48,235 nucleotides of DNA from Ga0077536 sp943370145 (GTDB lineage: Bacteria; Pseudomonadota; Gammaproteobacteria; Ga0077536). The stretch lies in contig CALRPY020000034.1 in the NCBI GenBank assembly GCA_943370145.1, positions 1-48,235 of the forward strand, in the 5' to 3' direction. The translations under genes and the position numbers were made by a program. The notes below the pieces were generated by a model. That model did not search any database, had not been told where the DNA came from, and was given only the letters and a program-made list of their open reading frames with translations. Of the stretch, positions 25,642 to 33,900 are shown piece after piece (position 1 is the stretch's first letter; the number at the start of each line of letters is the position of its first letter).

Positions 25642-25651
25642 GGAGACCGCC

Positions 25652-25828
25652 ATGGCGAACGCGTACCGGAAATGGCAGTGCCGGACCTGTGGCGAGGTCT
25701 ACGACGAGGCGGCAGGCCTCCCGTACGATGGCATCCCGCCCGGCACCTGGTTCGACGATCTGCCCGACGACTGGATCTGCCCGGCCTGCGGCACGCCGAA
25801 GGCCGACTTCTCGCCCTGCGACGAATAG
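25652..25828 (+). CDS. Rubredoxin
   Basis: A 58-residue protein beginning MANAYRKWQCRTCGEVYDEA. Its two knuckles, CRTCG (Cys10, Cys13) and CPACG, are joined by PYDGIPPGTWFDDLPDDW, the rubredoxin signature, and the end KADFSPCDE is also typical. It binds one iron with four cysteines and carries single electrons. The gene starts 10 bp after the P450 stop with AGGAGA before its ATG, so it is translated from the P450 message. Rubredoxins usually serve alkane hydroxylases or oxygen-detoxifying proteins; here it may serve the P450, or the AOR enzyme upstream. No rubredoxin reductase is in the window. Confidence 0.95.
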   Translation: MANAYRKWQCRTCGEVYDEAAGLPYDGIPPGTWFDDLPDDWICPACGTPKADFSPCDE

Positions 25829-25960
25829 CCGTCGACGACGCACCGCGGCTGGCCGGCAACGTGGCTTTTTCGCGCTCCATGGCATATCTCTTCAGGAGAG
25901 AGCGTGAGGCCAGCGCCGGGCACCCGGGGCATGACGGTGGGACAGCTGTGGAGGACGCCG

Positions 25961-26347
25961 ATGAACACGTGCGCACGCCGGTTTGTGGTCGCCTTGATCA
26001 GCGTCGCCGCGCTCGGACCGCCCGCGTTTGCCGAAGACGTCTGGATCCAGAACGGCTTCGGGACAGGACACGATTTCATGAACATGACGGAAATCGAGCG
26101 GCGCGCCTATGCGATGGGCATCGTCAACGGCGTGACGCTGGCTCCGCTGTTCGGCGCCACGCAGCAGCAGCTGGCCTGGTTCGACGCCTACACCGACACG
26201 ATGTCCGACCGCCAGGTTGCGCGCATCATCTTTGAATACATCGCTGACAACCCGCAGTCCTGGACCGAGCAGCTGCACGTGCTGACGATCAGCGCGATCA
26301 GGCAGGCCTACGATGCCAGTGCAGCGGCGTCGGGGCCTGGCTTCTGA
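25961..26347 (+). CDS. Small exported protein, Rap1a/Tai-like
   Basis: A 128-residue protein with a signal peptide ending near residue 24 (PPAFA). The mature part is helical: NMTEIERRAYAMGIVNGVTLAPLFG, then SDRQVARIIFEYIADNPQSW and HVLTISAIRQAYDA. This pattern (GxxxG helix, later xVARxxxxYIxxxPxxW) resembles the Rap1a/Tai family, members of which include type VI secretion immunity proteins but many of which have no known role. No effector gene is adjacent, so immunity is not implied. The ATG at 25961 with GGAGGA upstream is preferred over an earlier in-frame start at 25904. Confidence 0.65.
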   Translation: MNTCARRFVVALISVAALGPPAFAEDVWIQNGFGTGHDFMNMTEIERRAYAMGIVNGVTLAPLFGATQQQLAWFDAYTDTMSDRQVARIIFEYIADNPQSWTEQLHVLTISAIRQAYDASAAASGPGF

Positions 26348-26435
26348 TTCCGGGTGGGAGGCCATGCTGTCGCGGCCGCCGTGGGTGCGCCCGCTTCACG
26401 CCCAATCCATTGGCAGCTGTTGAACGGAGCCGCAC

Positions 26436-27302
26436 ATGAAGCAACGGACCTGGTTTGCGCTGTTGGTGCTCCTCGCGGCGGGCAACGCCCTGGGCGAGGT
26501 CTACAAGTGGGTGGATGAGACGGGGCAGGTGCAGTTCGGTGACACCCCGCCGCCCGGGAGCGACGCGCAGCCGATGAAGATGCACAAGGAGCCGACGCCG
26601 GAGGAGGTGGGGCGCGCGAAGCAGCGGCTCGATGACCGCCTCGAGCAGGCGCGAAAGCGTGTGCTCGACACCGGCGCGCCGGCCGCCCCGGTCCAGGCCA
26701 GCAGCGCGCGAAGCCCGCAGGACGCCCCGTGCTTCGCGCCGCTGGCGGACTTCGTCCAGTCACCCGCCGGCGCCGCATTCGTGCCGATCACCCCGACCGT
26801 CTTGGGCGAGGCGCAGCGTGCGACGCTGCTGGCGCTGATGCGCAGCGTGGAAGGGCACTGGGAGGGACGTATCGAGGACGTCACCTGTCTGGGCAATCCA
26901 CCGGCAGGCGAACAGCGCAGCGTGACGCTCGACATTGACGACGCGGCCGCGACCTGGAACCCCGTCGATGCCCTCCTCATCGTCGACAGCCAGGTCGCCG
27001 GGGAGGAGCAGGAGAGCCAGCGCCTGTTCATCAAGTTCAGGGTCGCTGACGCGCTTTATTTCAATACCGTGGAGTCGGCTGGCCAGATCGACCTGACGGG
27101 CAACAAGGTCGAACTGCTGGCGCTGGAGGATGACAGGGTCGAGTTCGTGCTCAAGAACCGGGCCCCGGGAGGTGGCACGTCCCGGCCGTTGCGCACCGAG
27201 GTCCGCTACTGGGAGATGTCCGGCAGCAACGTGACCTTCACCGAACTCTATTTCCGCAACGAACTGTTGAGCGGCTCGCGGCGGTGGCTGCTGAGGAAGT
27301 GA
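26436..27302 (+). CDS. DUF4124 domain exported protein
   Basis: A 288-residue protein. A signal peptide (residues 1-20, ending NALG) is followed directly by EVYKWVDETGQVQFGDTPPPGS, the DUF4124 motif common in secreted gammaproteobacterial proteins of unknown function. A charged linker (about 50-90) leads to a beta-rich C-terminal half (ATWNPVDALLIVDSQVAGEEQESQRLFIKF, VRYWEMSGSNVTFTELYFRN) that I do not recognise. It follows the Rap1a-like gene by 88 bp and may be read with it. Envelope location is inferred from the signal. Confidence 0.82.
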   Translation: MKQRTWFALLVLLAAGNALGEVYKWVDETGQVQFGDTPPPGSDAQPMKMHKEPTPEEVGRAKQRLDDRLEQARKRVLDTGAPAAPVQASSARSPQDAPCFAPLADFVQSPAGAAFVPITPTVLGEAQRATLLALMRSVEGHWEGRIEDVTCLGNPPAGEQRSVTLDIDDAAATWNPVDALLIVDSQVAGEEQESQRLFIKFRVADALYFNTVESAGQIDLTGNKVELLALEDDRVEFVLKNRAPGGGTSRPLRTEVRYWEMSGSNVTFTELYFRNELLSGSRRWLLRK

Positions 27303-27382
27303 GGGACGCGTCGCGGTGTCGATGCAACGGATGGCAGACCGCGGCTGCTCGAAGGGCCCGCTTTGCGTATAGGCGCTCGTGT

Positions 27383-27399
27383 CGCCCGGCGCCCGGGCG
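27383..27399. terminator. Hairpin between convergent genes
   Basis: CGCCCGG and CCGGGCG with a 3-nt loop, in the 106-bp gap between the DUF4124 gene and the convergent spermidine-synthase-like gene. A terminator role is inferred from position; no T run. Confidence 0.4.
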
Positions 27400-27408
27400 G
27401 AGGCTGCC

Positions 27409-28089
27409 TCACGATCTTGGGCGGGTCGCCCTGAACACGGTATGGCGGGCGCCCTTGCGCACGGCCCCGCGCGCGCGAACGGTCTCGGTCGTCACGCTGA
27501 AACCGGCGCCACGCAGGCGGCGCTCGAAATCCGGGCTCCTGAAGGCCGACCACAACACCATCACGCCACCGGGACGCAGCGCGGCATACAGCGATGCCAG
27601 GCCAGCCGGCAAGTAGAGCCTGTTGTTGGCCTTGACCGTGAAGGCCTCGGGCCCATTGTCGACATCGAGGATTATCGCGTCATAGCGTCGCTCGACCGCC
27701 GCGAGATGCGCGAGCACGTCGCCCACGATCACGGTGACGCGCGGATCGTCGAGGGGCTGCCCGGCGTGGGTCGCGAGCGGGCCGCGATTCCAGTCGACGA
27801 CCGCCTCTAGCAATTCGAGCACATCGATTCGCGCCGTCGGTCCGAGTTCATCGAGGACCGCGCGCAGCGTGAAGCCGATACCGAGTCCACCGACCAGCAC
27901 GTGCGGGGCCGTGTCGCTGGCGCGTCCGGCCAGCGCGAGTTTCGCGAGGGCCTCCTCGGAGCCGCTGACGCGGCTGGACATCAACAACTCCCCTCGCACG
28001 CGCACCACGTGGTGCCCGTCCTCCAGCGTCAGGGTCAGGCGCTCCCGATCCGGGGTGAGCGATTCAGCGATGAGCGTTCGGGGGGGCAT
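27409..28089 (-). CDS. Spermidine synthase-like SAM-fold protein
   Basis: About 226 residues with a Rossmann methyltransferase/aminopropyltransferase fold. HVLVGGLGIGFTLRAVLDE is the cofactor loop, RIDVLELLEAVVDWNR follows, and YDAIILDVDNGPEAF is the acidic catalytic-region strand. The later LRPGGVMVLWSAFRSPDFERRLR is the typical second half. It is shorter than classical SpeE and lacks its N-terminal beta domain, as in many 'spermine/spermidine synthase family' proteins of unknown substrate. The ATG at 28089 was preferred; the frame runs 30 residues farther upstream with no family-like sequence. Divergent from the pilus operon. Confidence 0.8.
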   Translation of the reverse strand: MPPRTLIAESLTPDRERLTLTLEDGHHVVRVRGELLMSSRVSGSEEALAKLALAGRASDTAPHVLVGGLGIGFTLRAVLDELGPTARIDVLELLEAVVDWNRGPLATHAGQPLDDPRVTVIVGDVLAHLAAVERRYDAIILDVDNGPEAFTVKANNRLYLPAGLASLYAALRPGGVMVLWSAFRSPDFERRLRGAGFSVTTETVRARGAVRKGARHTVFRATRPRS

Positions 28090-28338
28090 GCGCGATTCCC
28101 GCGAAAGTTGATTGTTCGGAGCGCTTGCCAGGCCCGCGGCAGCCGCCGGTCCAGCGCCGAGCCGAGTGTCCTGCCGCAAGGCCCGAATCGCGGCTTGGCG
28201 CGAGCATGCAGCGTCGCCTGCGGGACCGCGACATCCGCTCCGCCTCTATTCCAACGAAAATATCGAATTTCGCTTGAAACGCTAAGGCGTTCCGGGGGTT
28301 GGTCGATACACTTCAAACTGAAACATACCGCACGCCTG

Positions 28339-28893
28339 ATGACCGTCACCACTCAACGCGGCTTCACACTCGTGGAACTCCTGGCAACAGTAGCCGTCAG
28401 CGGCCTGCTGCTGTCGGTCGCGGTGCCTTCGTATCAAAACGTCACGCAGGAAAACCGCAGCATGACCGTCGCGAACGACTTCCTCACCGCACTCGCTGCC
28501 GCGCGCGCGGAGGCGATCCGGCGTGGTGGGCAGGTGACCGTCGAACCGGCTGACGAAGCCTGGGAACGCGGCTGGCAGAGCTACTTCGATCGCAACCGGA
28601 ACGAGAACTTCGATGACGATGGCGATGCGGCGGCGTGCGAAGCGGGCGAGGATTGTCTGCTCCTGCAAGCGGCCGCGTTGCCGGGCGGGCTCGTACTGCG
28701 GGCGCCCGAAGGTGGCGAGTTCGCCACGTTCATCACTTTCGATGCCTTGGGCGCGGCGTCCGGCGACGGCGCTGGCGGCTCCAGGGAGCTCCGACTCTGC
28801 GGCACGCGCGACGACGCGCGTCACGGACGCACGCTGAGCCTGTCCGTGTCCGGGCGCGTGCAGGTTGGCCATGGGGTGGCGGAATGTCCCTGA
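28339..28893 (+). CDS. fimT: Type IV pilus minor pilin FimT/GspH
   Basis: A 184-residue prepilin with a short leader ending in Gly before FTLVELLATVAVSGLLLSVAV; the Glu at +5 is present. It belongs to the GspH/FimT family, seen in NRSMTVANDFLTALAAARAEAIRRG. An acidic insertion DRNRNENFDDDGD follows WERGWQSYF, as usual in this family. FimT-like minor pilins prime pilus assembly and in some species bind DNA for uptake. It is the first gene of a six-gene operon; the next start lies inside its 3' end. Confidence 0.92.
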   Translation: MTVTTQRGFTLVELLATVAVSGLLLSVAVPSYQNVTQENRSMTVANDFLTALAAARAEAIRRGGQVTVEPADEAWERGWQSYFDRNRNENFDDDGDAAACEAGEDCLLLQAAALPGGLVLRAPEGGEFATFITFDALGAASGDGAGGSRELRLCGTRDDARHGRTLSLSVSGRVQVGHGVAECP

Positions 28894-29330
28894 GTGGAAG
28901 CTGTCGCGCGGCGGGGTTCTCGCTGCTCGAGGTGCTCGTTTCCCTGTTCCTGTTCTCGGTGGGCCTGCTCGGGCTCGTCGCGCTGCAGATCACGTCCATC
29001 AAGAACAGCCACAGCGCCGGCCATCGCGCGCAGGCCAACCTGCTCGCCTACGACATCGCCGATCGCATGCGCGCCAATCCCGGGGCGGCGTCGAGCGGTG
29101 ACTACGATCTCGAATTCGAGGAAGACCCGACCGAAGAGGCGTCGGCCGCGAGCGAGGACCTCGCCGCATGGCGGGGGTCGCTCGCCACGATGTTGCCGGC
29201 GGGCAGCGGGCAGATCGAGACAGAAGCGGTGGACGGTTCCACCGCCGTGACGATCGAAGTGCGTTGGGACGACTCGCGTGGCACCGCCGGCGCCGAGGGC
29301 CAGTCATGGGTCATGCGCACGGAATTGTGA
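28884..29330 (+). CDS. pilV: Type IV pilus minor pilin PilV
   Basis: A 148-residue prepilin: MSLSGSCRAAG is the leader and FSLLEVLVSLFLFSVGLLGLVALQ the N-terminal helix with Glu at +5. NLLAYDIADRMRANPGA is the PilV/type IV modification signature. PilV is a component of the minor pilin complex that starts pilus polymerisation and carries PilY1. It overlaps fimT by 10 bp. An acidic stretch (EFEEDPTEEASAASED) replaces the usual variable region. Confidence 0.93.
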   Translation: MSLSGSCRAAGFSLLEVLVSLFLFSVGLLGLVALQITSIKNSHSAGHRAQANLLAYDIADRMRANPGAASSGDYDLEFEEDPTEEASAASEDLAAWRGSLATMLPAGSGQIETEAVDGSTAVTIEVRWDDSRGTAGAEGQSWVMRTEL

Positions 29331-30409
29331 AGCGCCGACGACGTGAACTCGGCCTGTCGCTCGTCGAACTGATGGTCTCGATGGTCATGGGCGTTTTCCT
29401 GCTCGCCGGAGTCGTGTCGATCTTCATCGCCAATCGCCAGAGCTACCGCACGGCCGATGCATTGGGCCGGGTGCAGGAATCCCTGCGCATGACGGCGGAA
29501 TACCTGGGCCGCGATCTGCGCGGCGCCGGCGCGTTCGGCTGCGTGGCCGCGAATCTCGAATCGCCCAGCGCCCATGACTGCGCGTTGATGCATCAGAAAC
29601 GTGGTCTCAAGAACCTCGTCAACAGCGGCGCGGGCAGCCACGAGCACGGCTTCGAGCGACCGATCGTGGGCATGAACGCGGATGATTCGGAAGACGGCTG
29701 GACGCCCTCGCTGGATGCGTCGGTGACCTCGCTGCTGCCCGCGCCGGCGAGCGGCAGTGACGTGCTGGTCGTTCGCGTGCCGACCGGACCCGCGCTCACG
29801 GTGCTGGGCCACGGCACGAACCCCGAGGGGGAGGATGATCTGACCGTGCGCTCGGTGGATGAACTTGCGACGGGCGACATCGTGATGGTCACCGACTGCG
29901 AGAGCGCGGCGGTCTTCCAGATCTCGGCCCTCACGCCCGCGCCGGACGGCAGCAGCGCCGAACGCAGCGTCGCGCACGCGACCGGCGGCACGCCCGGCAA
30001 CCAGTGCCCGGCGCTGGGCAAACACTACGTCAATGGTCAATTGATGCGGGTCGCCACTCGCGTCTACTTCGTCGCGCCCGGCGCCAGCGGCCAGGCCTCC
30101 CTGTTCCGCCAGGAGCGGGACGGTGACCCGGTGGAACTCGTCGAGGGCGTCGAGAACCTGCAAATCACCTACGGCGTGGATCCCGATGGAGACGGCCGGC
30201 TCGACGAGTACCGCGAGGCCGACACCATCGCCGGTGGCTGGGACCAGGTGGTCAGCGTGCGGGTCGACTACGTGGTGACGTCCCCCGGTGACAACATCAC
30301 GACCGAACCCCAGACCTACGCACTTGCCGGCGAAACCTTCACCGCGCCGGATCGACGACTGCGCCAGGTGTCCTCGTTCACGGTCGCCGTGCGTAACCGG
30401 CTGCAATGA
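29306..30409 (+). CDS. pilW: Type IV pilus assembly protein PilW
   Basis: A 367-residue prepilin-like protein. The leader KRRRRELG precedes LSLVELMVSMVMGVFLLAGVVSIF. It then shows the PilW pattern RVQESLRMTAEYLGRDLRGAGAFGC and, near the end, LVEGVENLQITYGVDPDGDGRLDEY. The last motif has the spacing of an EF-hand-like calcium loop (DPDGDGRLDE). The ATG at 29306 has GAGGG six bases before it; a GTG at 29327 overlapping the pilV stop as GTGA is the alternative and would give a shorter leader. Confidence 0.93.
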   Translation: MGHAHGIVKRRRRELGLSLVELMVSMVMGVFLLAGVVSIFIANRQSYRTADALGRVQESLRMTAEYLGRDLRGAGAFGCVAANLESPSAHDCALMHQKRGLKNLVNSGAGSHEHGFERPIVGMNADDSEDGWTPSLDASVTSLLPAPASGSDVLVVRVPTGPALTVLGHGTNPEGEDDLTVRSVDELATGDIVMVTDCESAAVFQISALTPAPDGSSAERSVAHATGGTPGNQCPALGKHYVNGQLMRVATRVYFVAPGASGQASLFRQERDGDPVELVEGVENLQITYGVDPDGDGRLDEYREADTIAGGWDQVVSVRVDYVVTSPGDNITTEPQTYALAGETFTAPDRRLRQVSSFTVAVRNRLQ

Positions 30410-30999
30410 GACGGAACCCTCGCCCGCAGTGGCGATCCCTGAATCCGGCCAGGCGGGAAGCTGGCGCGGTGATGGCCATCACGCTCATCTTCCTACTGAT
30501 TCTGTCCATGCTGGGGCTGTCCGGCATCCGCAGCGCCCAGCTGCAGGAGCGCATGGCGGGCAATCAGCGTGACCGCAATCTGGCGCTGCAGGCTGCCGAG
30601 GCGGCGCTGCGCGATGCGGAGCGCTTCCTGCGCGACGAGGCCGACACGGATCTGGGCTTCGACGACGACCCGTCGGCGGAAGACGCGGGAGAGCACCCCG
30701 GCCTTTTCGCGCAAGCCCTGCGACCGTCCGACGATCATCCGGCGCGGGAGGCGGGCAGCGCGCTCTTCTGGGAGGCGCTCGACTGGAGCGTCCACGCGCG
30801 CGAGTACCCGGAGGACATTCCGCACACCGCGAGCCGTCCGGGCTATGCGATCGAATATCTCGGCCAGGTTGCGCTCGACGGCAGCCAGCGCGCTGGCCAG
30901 CCCATGTCCACCCGCAGCGCCTACCGGATCACCGCGCGCGGCATCGGCCCTAGCGGCGTTTCGATGGTCTACCTGCAGAGCAGCTATGTACAACCCTGA
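30406..30999 (+). CDS. pilX: Type IV pilus minor pilin PilX
   Basis: A 197-residue protein with an N-terminal membrane helix (AVMAITLIFLLILSMLGLSGIRSAQ) preceded by a basic, Gly-ended leader (ARREAG). LQERMAGNQRDRNLALQAAEAALRDAERFL is the PilX signature. As usual for PilX, the +5 position is not the standard FTLxE form. It overlaps pilW in an ATGA arrangement and overlaps pilY1 by 14 bp. PilX links PilY1 to the minor pilin complex in Pseudomonas; the same role is inferred here. Confidence 0.92.
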   Translation: MRRNPRPQWRSLNPARREAGAVMAITLIFLLILSMLGLSGIRSAQLQERMAGNQRDRNLALQAAEAALRDAERFLRDEADTDLGFDDDPSAEDAGEHPGLFAQALRPSDDHPAREAGSALFWEALDWSVHAREYPEDIPHTASRPGYAIEYLGQVALDGSQRAGQPMSTRSAYRITARGIGPSGVSMVYLQSSYVQP

Positions 31000-33900
31000 A
31001 GGAAGATCATCGCTGCGAGGCGCGGGCGCGCTGCTGCTGGCCTTGCTCGGCGCGGCAGGACAACTCGCGGCCGCCCCGAGCCAGGAGCCGCTCTTCCTGC
31101 AGCAGCAGGCCCATCCGAACGTGTTGTTGAACCTGTCGGTGGAGAGTCCGATGGGAGGAGCCGCGTACAACGACCAGCCGGGCGACGGCTGCGCGGGCCG
31201 CACCAGCGTGAGCGGCGCGGAGTACGGCACCTGCTACTCGCCTGCCCGTGATTACCTCGGCTATTTCGACCCCTACAAGTGCTACGTCCACCAGAACGGG
31301 CGCTTCGAGCCCTCGGGTGCAACGAGCGCCGAACACGGCTGCAGCGGCAAGTGGAGCGGCAACCTGCTGAACTGGGCGGGCATGACCGCGATCGACATGC
31401 TGATCATGACCATGACCGGCGGGAACCGCATTGTCGACACCACCGGGGAGACCGTGGTGCGACGCGCCCGCAAGACGCACGCCGACGCGTGGTATCCGTA
31501 CAAGCTGCTGCGCTCGGATCTCAACGTGGCGCCTTCGACGGTAACACCGTTCACCGACGCCACCTTGATTCTGTTCAACACGGATTTCGGCCTGCGCGTC
31601 GGCACCACGCGCAGCGGCGCCGCCGAAAGCTCGACGACCTACGAGCTCAGCGTGAAGGTCTGCGACGCCGAAGCCGGGCTCGAGGCCAATTGCGTCGCTT
31701 ACGGCGAAGACCCGGTTCACTACAAGCCCGAGGGTCTCATCCACGAGAACGCCGAAGCCATGCGGTTCGCAGTGACGAGCTACCTGCTCGACGGCGCCAA
31801 CACGCGCGACGGTGGGGTGCTGCGCTCGAATGCGAAGTATGTAGGCCCCAGGAGCTACGATTACTCCGCCGACGAGTGGGTCGAGAACCCGTCGCCCGAG
31901 TGGGACACCGACGGCCTGCTGACCCACAACCCCGAGGCGGTTGGCTCGGGCCTCAACAGCGGCGTCATCAACTACCTGAACAAGTTCAGCGACTTCGGCT
32001 ACAAGGGCCTCGATCCGGCGAGCGAGCTCTTCTACGAGAGCCTGCGCTACCTGAAAGGACTCGGGCCCACGCCCGAATACTCGGCCGGCGTCACGCGCAG
32101 TTCAGTGGACACCCGCTGCGGTGGATTCTGGTTCGCAAACGATGCCAGCGAGTGGGAGGACCCGGTCCGCCTGCGCTGCCAGCGCAACTTCGTGATCGGC
32201 ATCAATGACGCAAACCCGTGGCTCGACAAGCGGCTACCCGGCACCTGGTTCACGGCTGACAAGACCTTGTCTTTCTCGCCGCCGCGCGCGGTAAAGCGCT
32301 GCAACAACAGCACCGTCAGCATCAGCCGGCTGTGGAAGACAGGAAGCGGTCCGTGCGCCAATGCCGACCTGCTCACCCTAACCACTGACGCCGCGAACTG
32401 TGCGGCGCGCGAAGCGATCATCAATCGCTGCCAGGTGACCGGCGCGGATTTCGGCGAGCCTGGTGATGCCGATGCGGACATCGACGTGACGGCCTGGACC
32501 AATGCCGTTGGCGAATTCGAAGGGCTCCACACCGACTGGCCTGCCACCGGCACCTGGGTCAGCCTTGGGGCGAGCGGCACGGTTTCGGGCGCGAACGATT
32601 CGGTCGGCGGCAGCGTGGGCGAAGACGGCAACTACAGCAACGATTGCTCGGAAAAGCCGGTCTCCGCGCTCGGCCAGGTCATGGGCACTTGCGGAGCCCC
32701 CCAGAAACAGAACTCCTACTACATCGCGGGACTGGCCTATTACGCGAACACCACGGACCTGCGGGCAGATTTCACCGGCTCGCAATCGGTATCAACCTTC
32801 TTCATCGACAGTCAGGAGTACGCCGGGAACCCGCTCGACGGTCCCCGCAACATGCTCTGGCTCGCGGGCAAATATGGCGGATTCAGGGATGCCGACGGCT
32901 CGCTGACGCCGAATCTGCAGTCCGAGTGGGATGCGGACGGTGATGGCCAACCGGACAACTACGTGCTGGCGACCCGACCCGAGGCGCTGGTCGAAGGACT
33001 CGAGTCCGCCTTCCGGGACATCGAGGATCGCACCAGCAGCGCCGCGGCCGTGGTGGCCAGCAGCGGGCGCGTGGCGTCGGAGACCCGACTCTTTCTCGCC
33101 ACGTTCAACACGGCCAACTGGACCGGCGAACTGCAGGCGCGCGAATACTCCCGGGACGAGGAGGGGGTCTGGTCCGTCGACGCCCTGCCCGCCTGGACCA
33201 CCAGTGACGAGGACAGCTTTCCGGAACCGGCTGCCCGACGAATCTTCACCTGGAATCCGACCTTGCCCGACGACGGCGAGGGCGCGGAGGAGGGCGCCGA
33301 GGGCATGGCGGGCGCCGAGTTTCAGCTGGCGGGCGAGGGCGTCGAGCGTCCCCTCACCGCTGGGCAGGCATCGAGCCTGAACACTGCGGGGTTGGACGCA
33401 GACAACGCCGCCGACGTGCTTGCATGGCTAAGGGGGGACAGGTCGGGGGAAGACGATGGTGGTTTCCGCGTCCGCGAGGCGCTCCTCGGCGACGTGATCA
33501 ATTCGAGTCCCGTCCACGTCAAGGCAGCGGACTTCGGCCACGAGAGGCTCCCCGACGCGGACGGCGGGGGCGAGGTCTACCGCGAGTTCCGCGTCGCCAA
33601 CCGTGACCGCGATGGCATGGTCTACGTCGGTGCCAACGACGGCATGCTGCACGGCTTCGACGCTGAATCGGGCGTCGAGCGCTTCGCCTTCGTACCCAAT
33701 GCGGCGTTTGCGGCAGGGCTGGCGAGTCTCTCTTCACCGGGCTACGGTCACAGGGCACTCGTCGACGGGCCGCTCGCCTACGGCGACGCCTACGTTGCCG
33801 ATGCGTGGCGAACGGTGCTGATCGGCTCGATGGGCGCTGGCGGCAAGTCCGTTTTCGCGCTCGACGTCACCGACCCGGATGCCCTGGACGCCGACGACGG

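Noticed and set aside
25961..26347. Type VI secretion immunity protein
   Set aside because: Only a loose Rap1a/Tai resemblance; no effector or secretion gene is adjacent.
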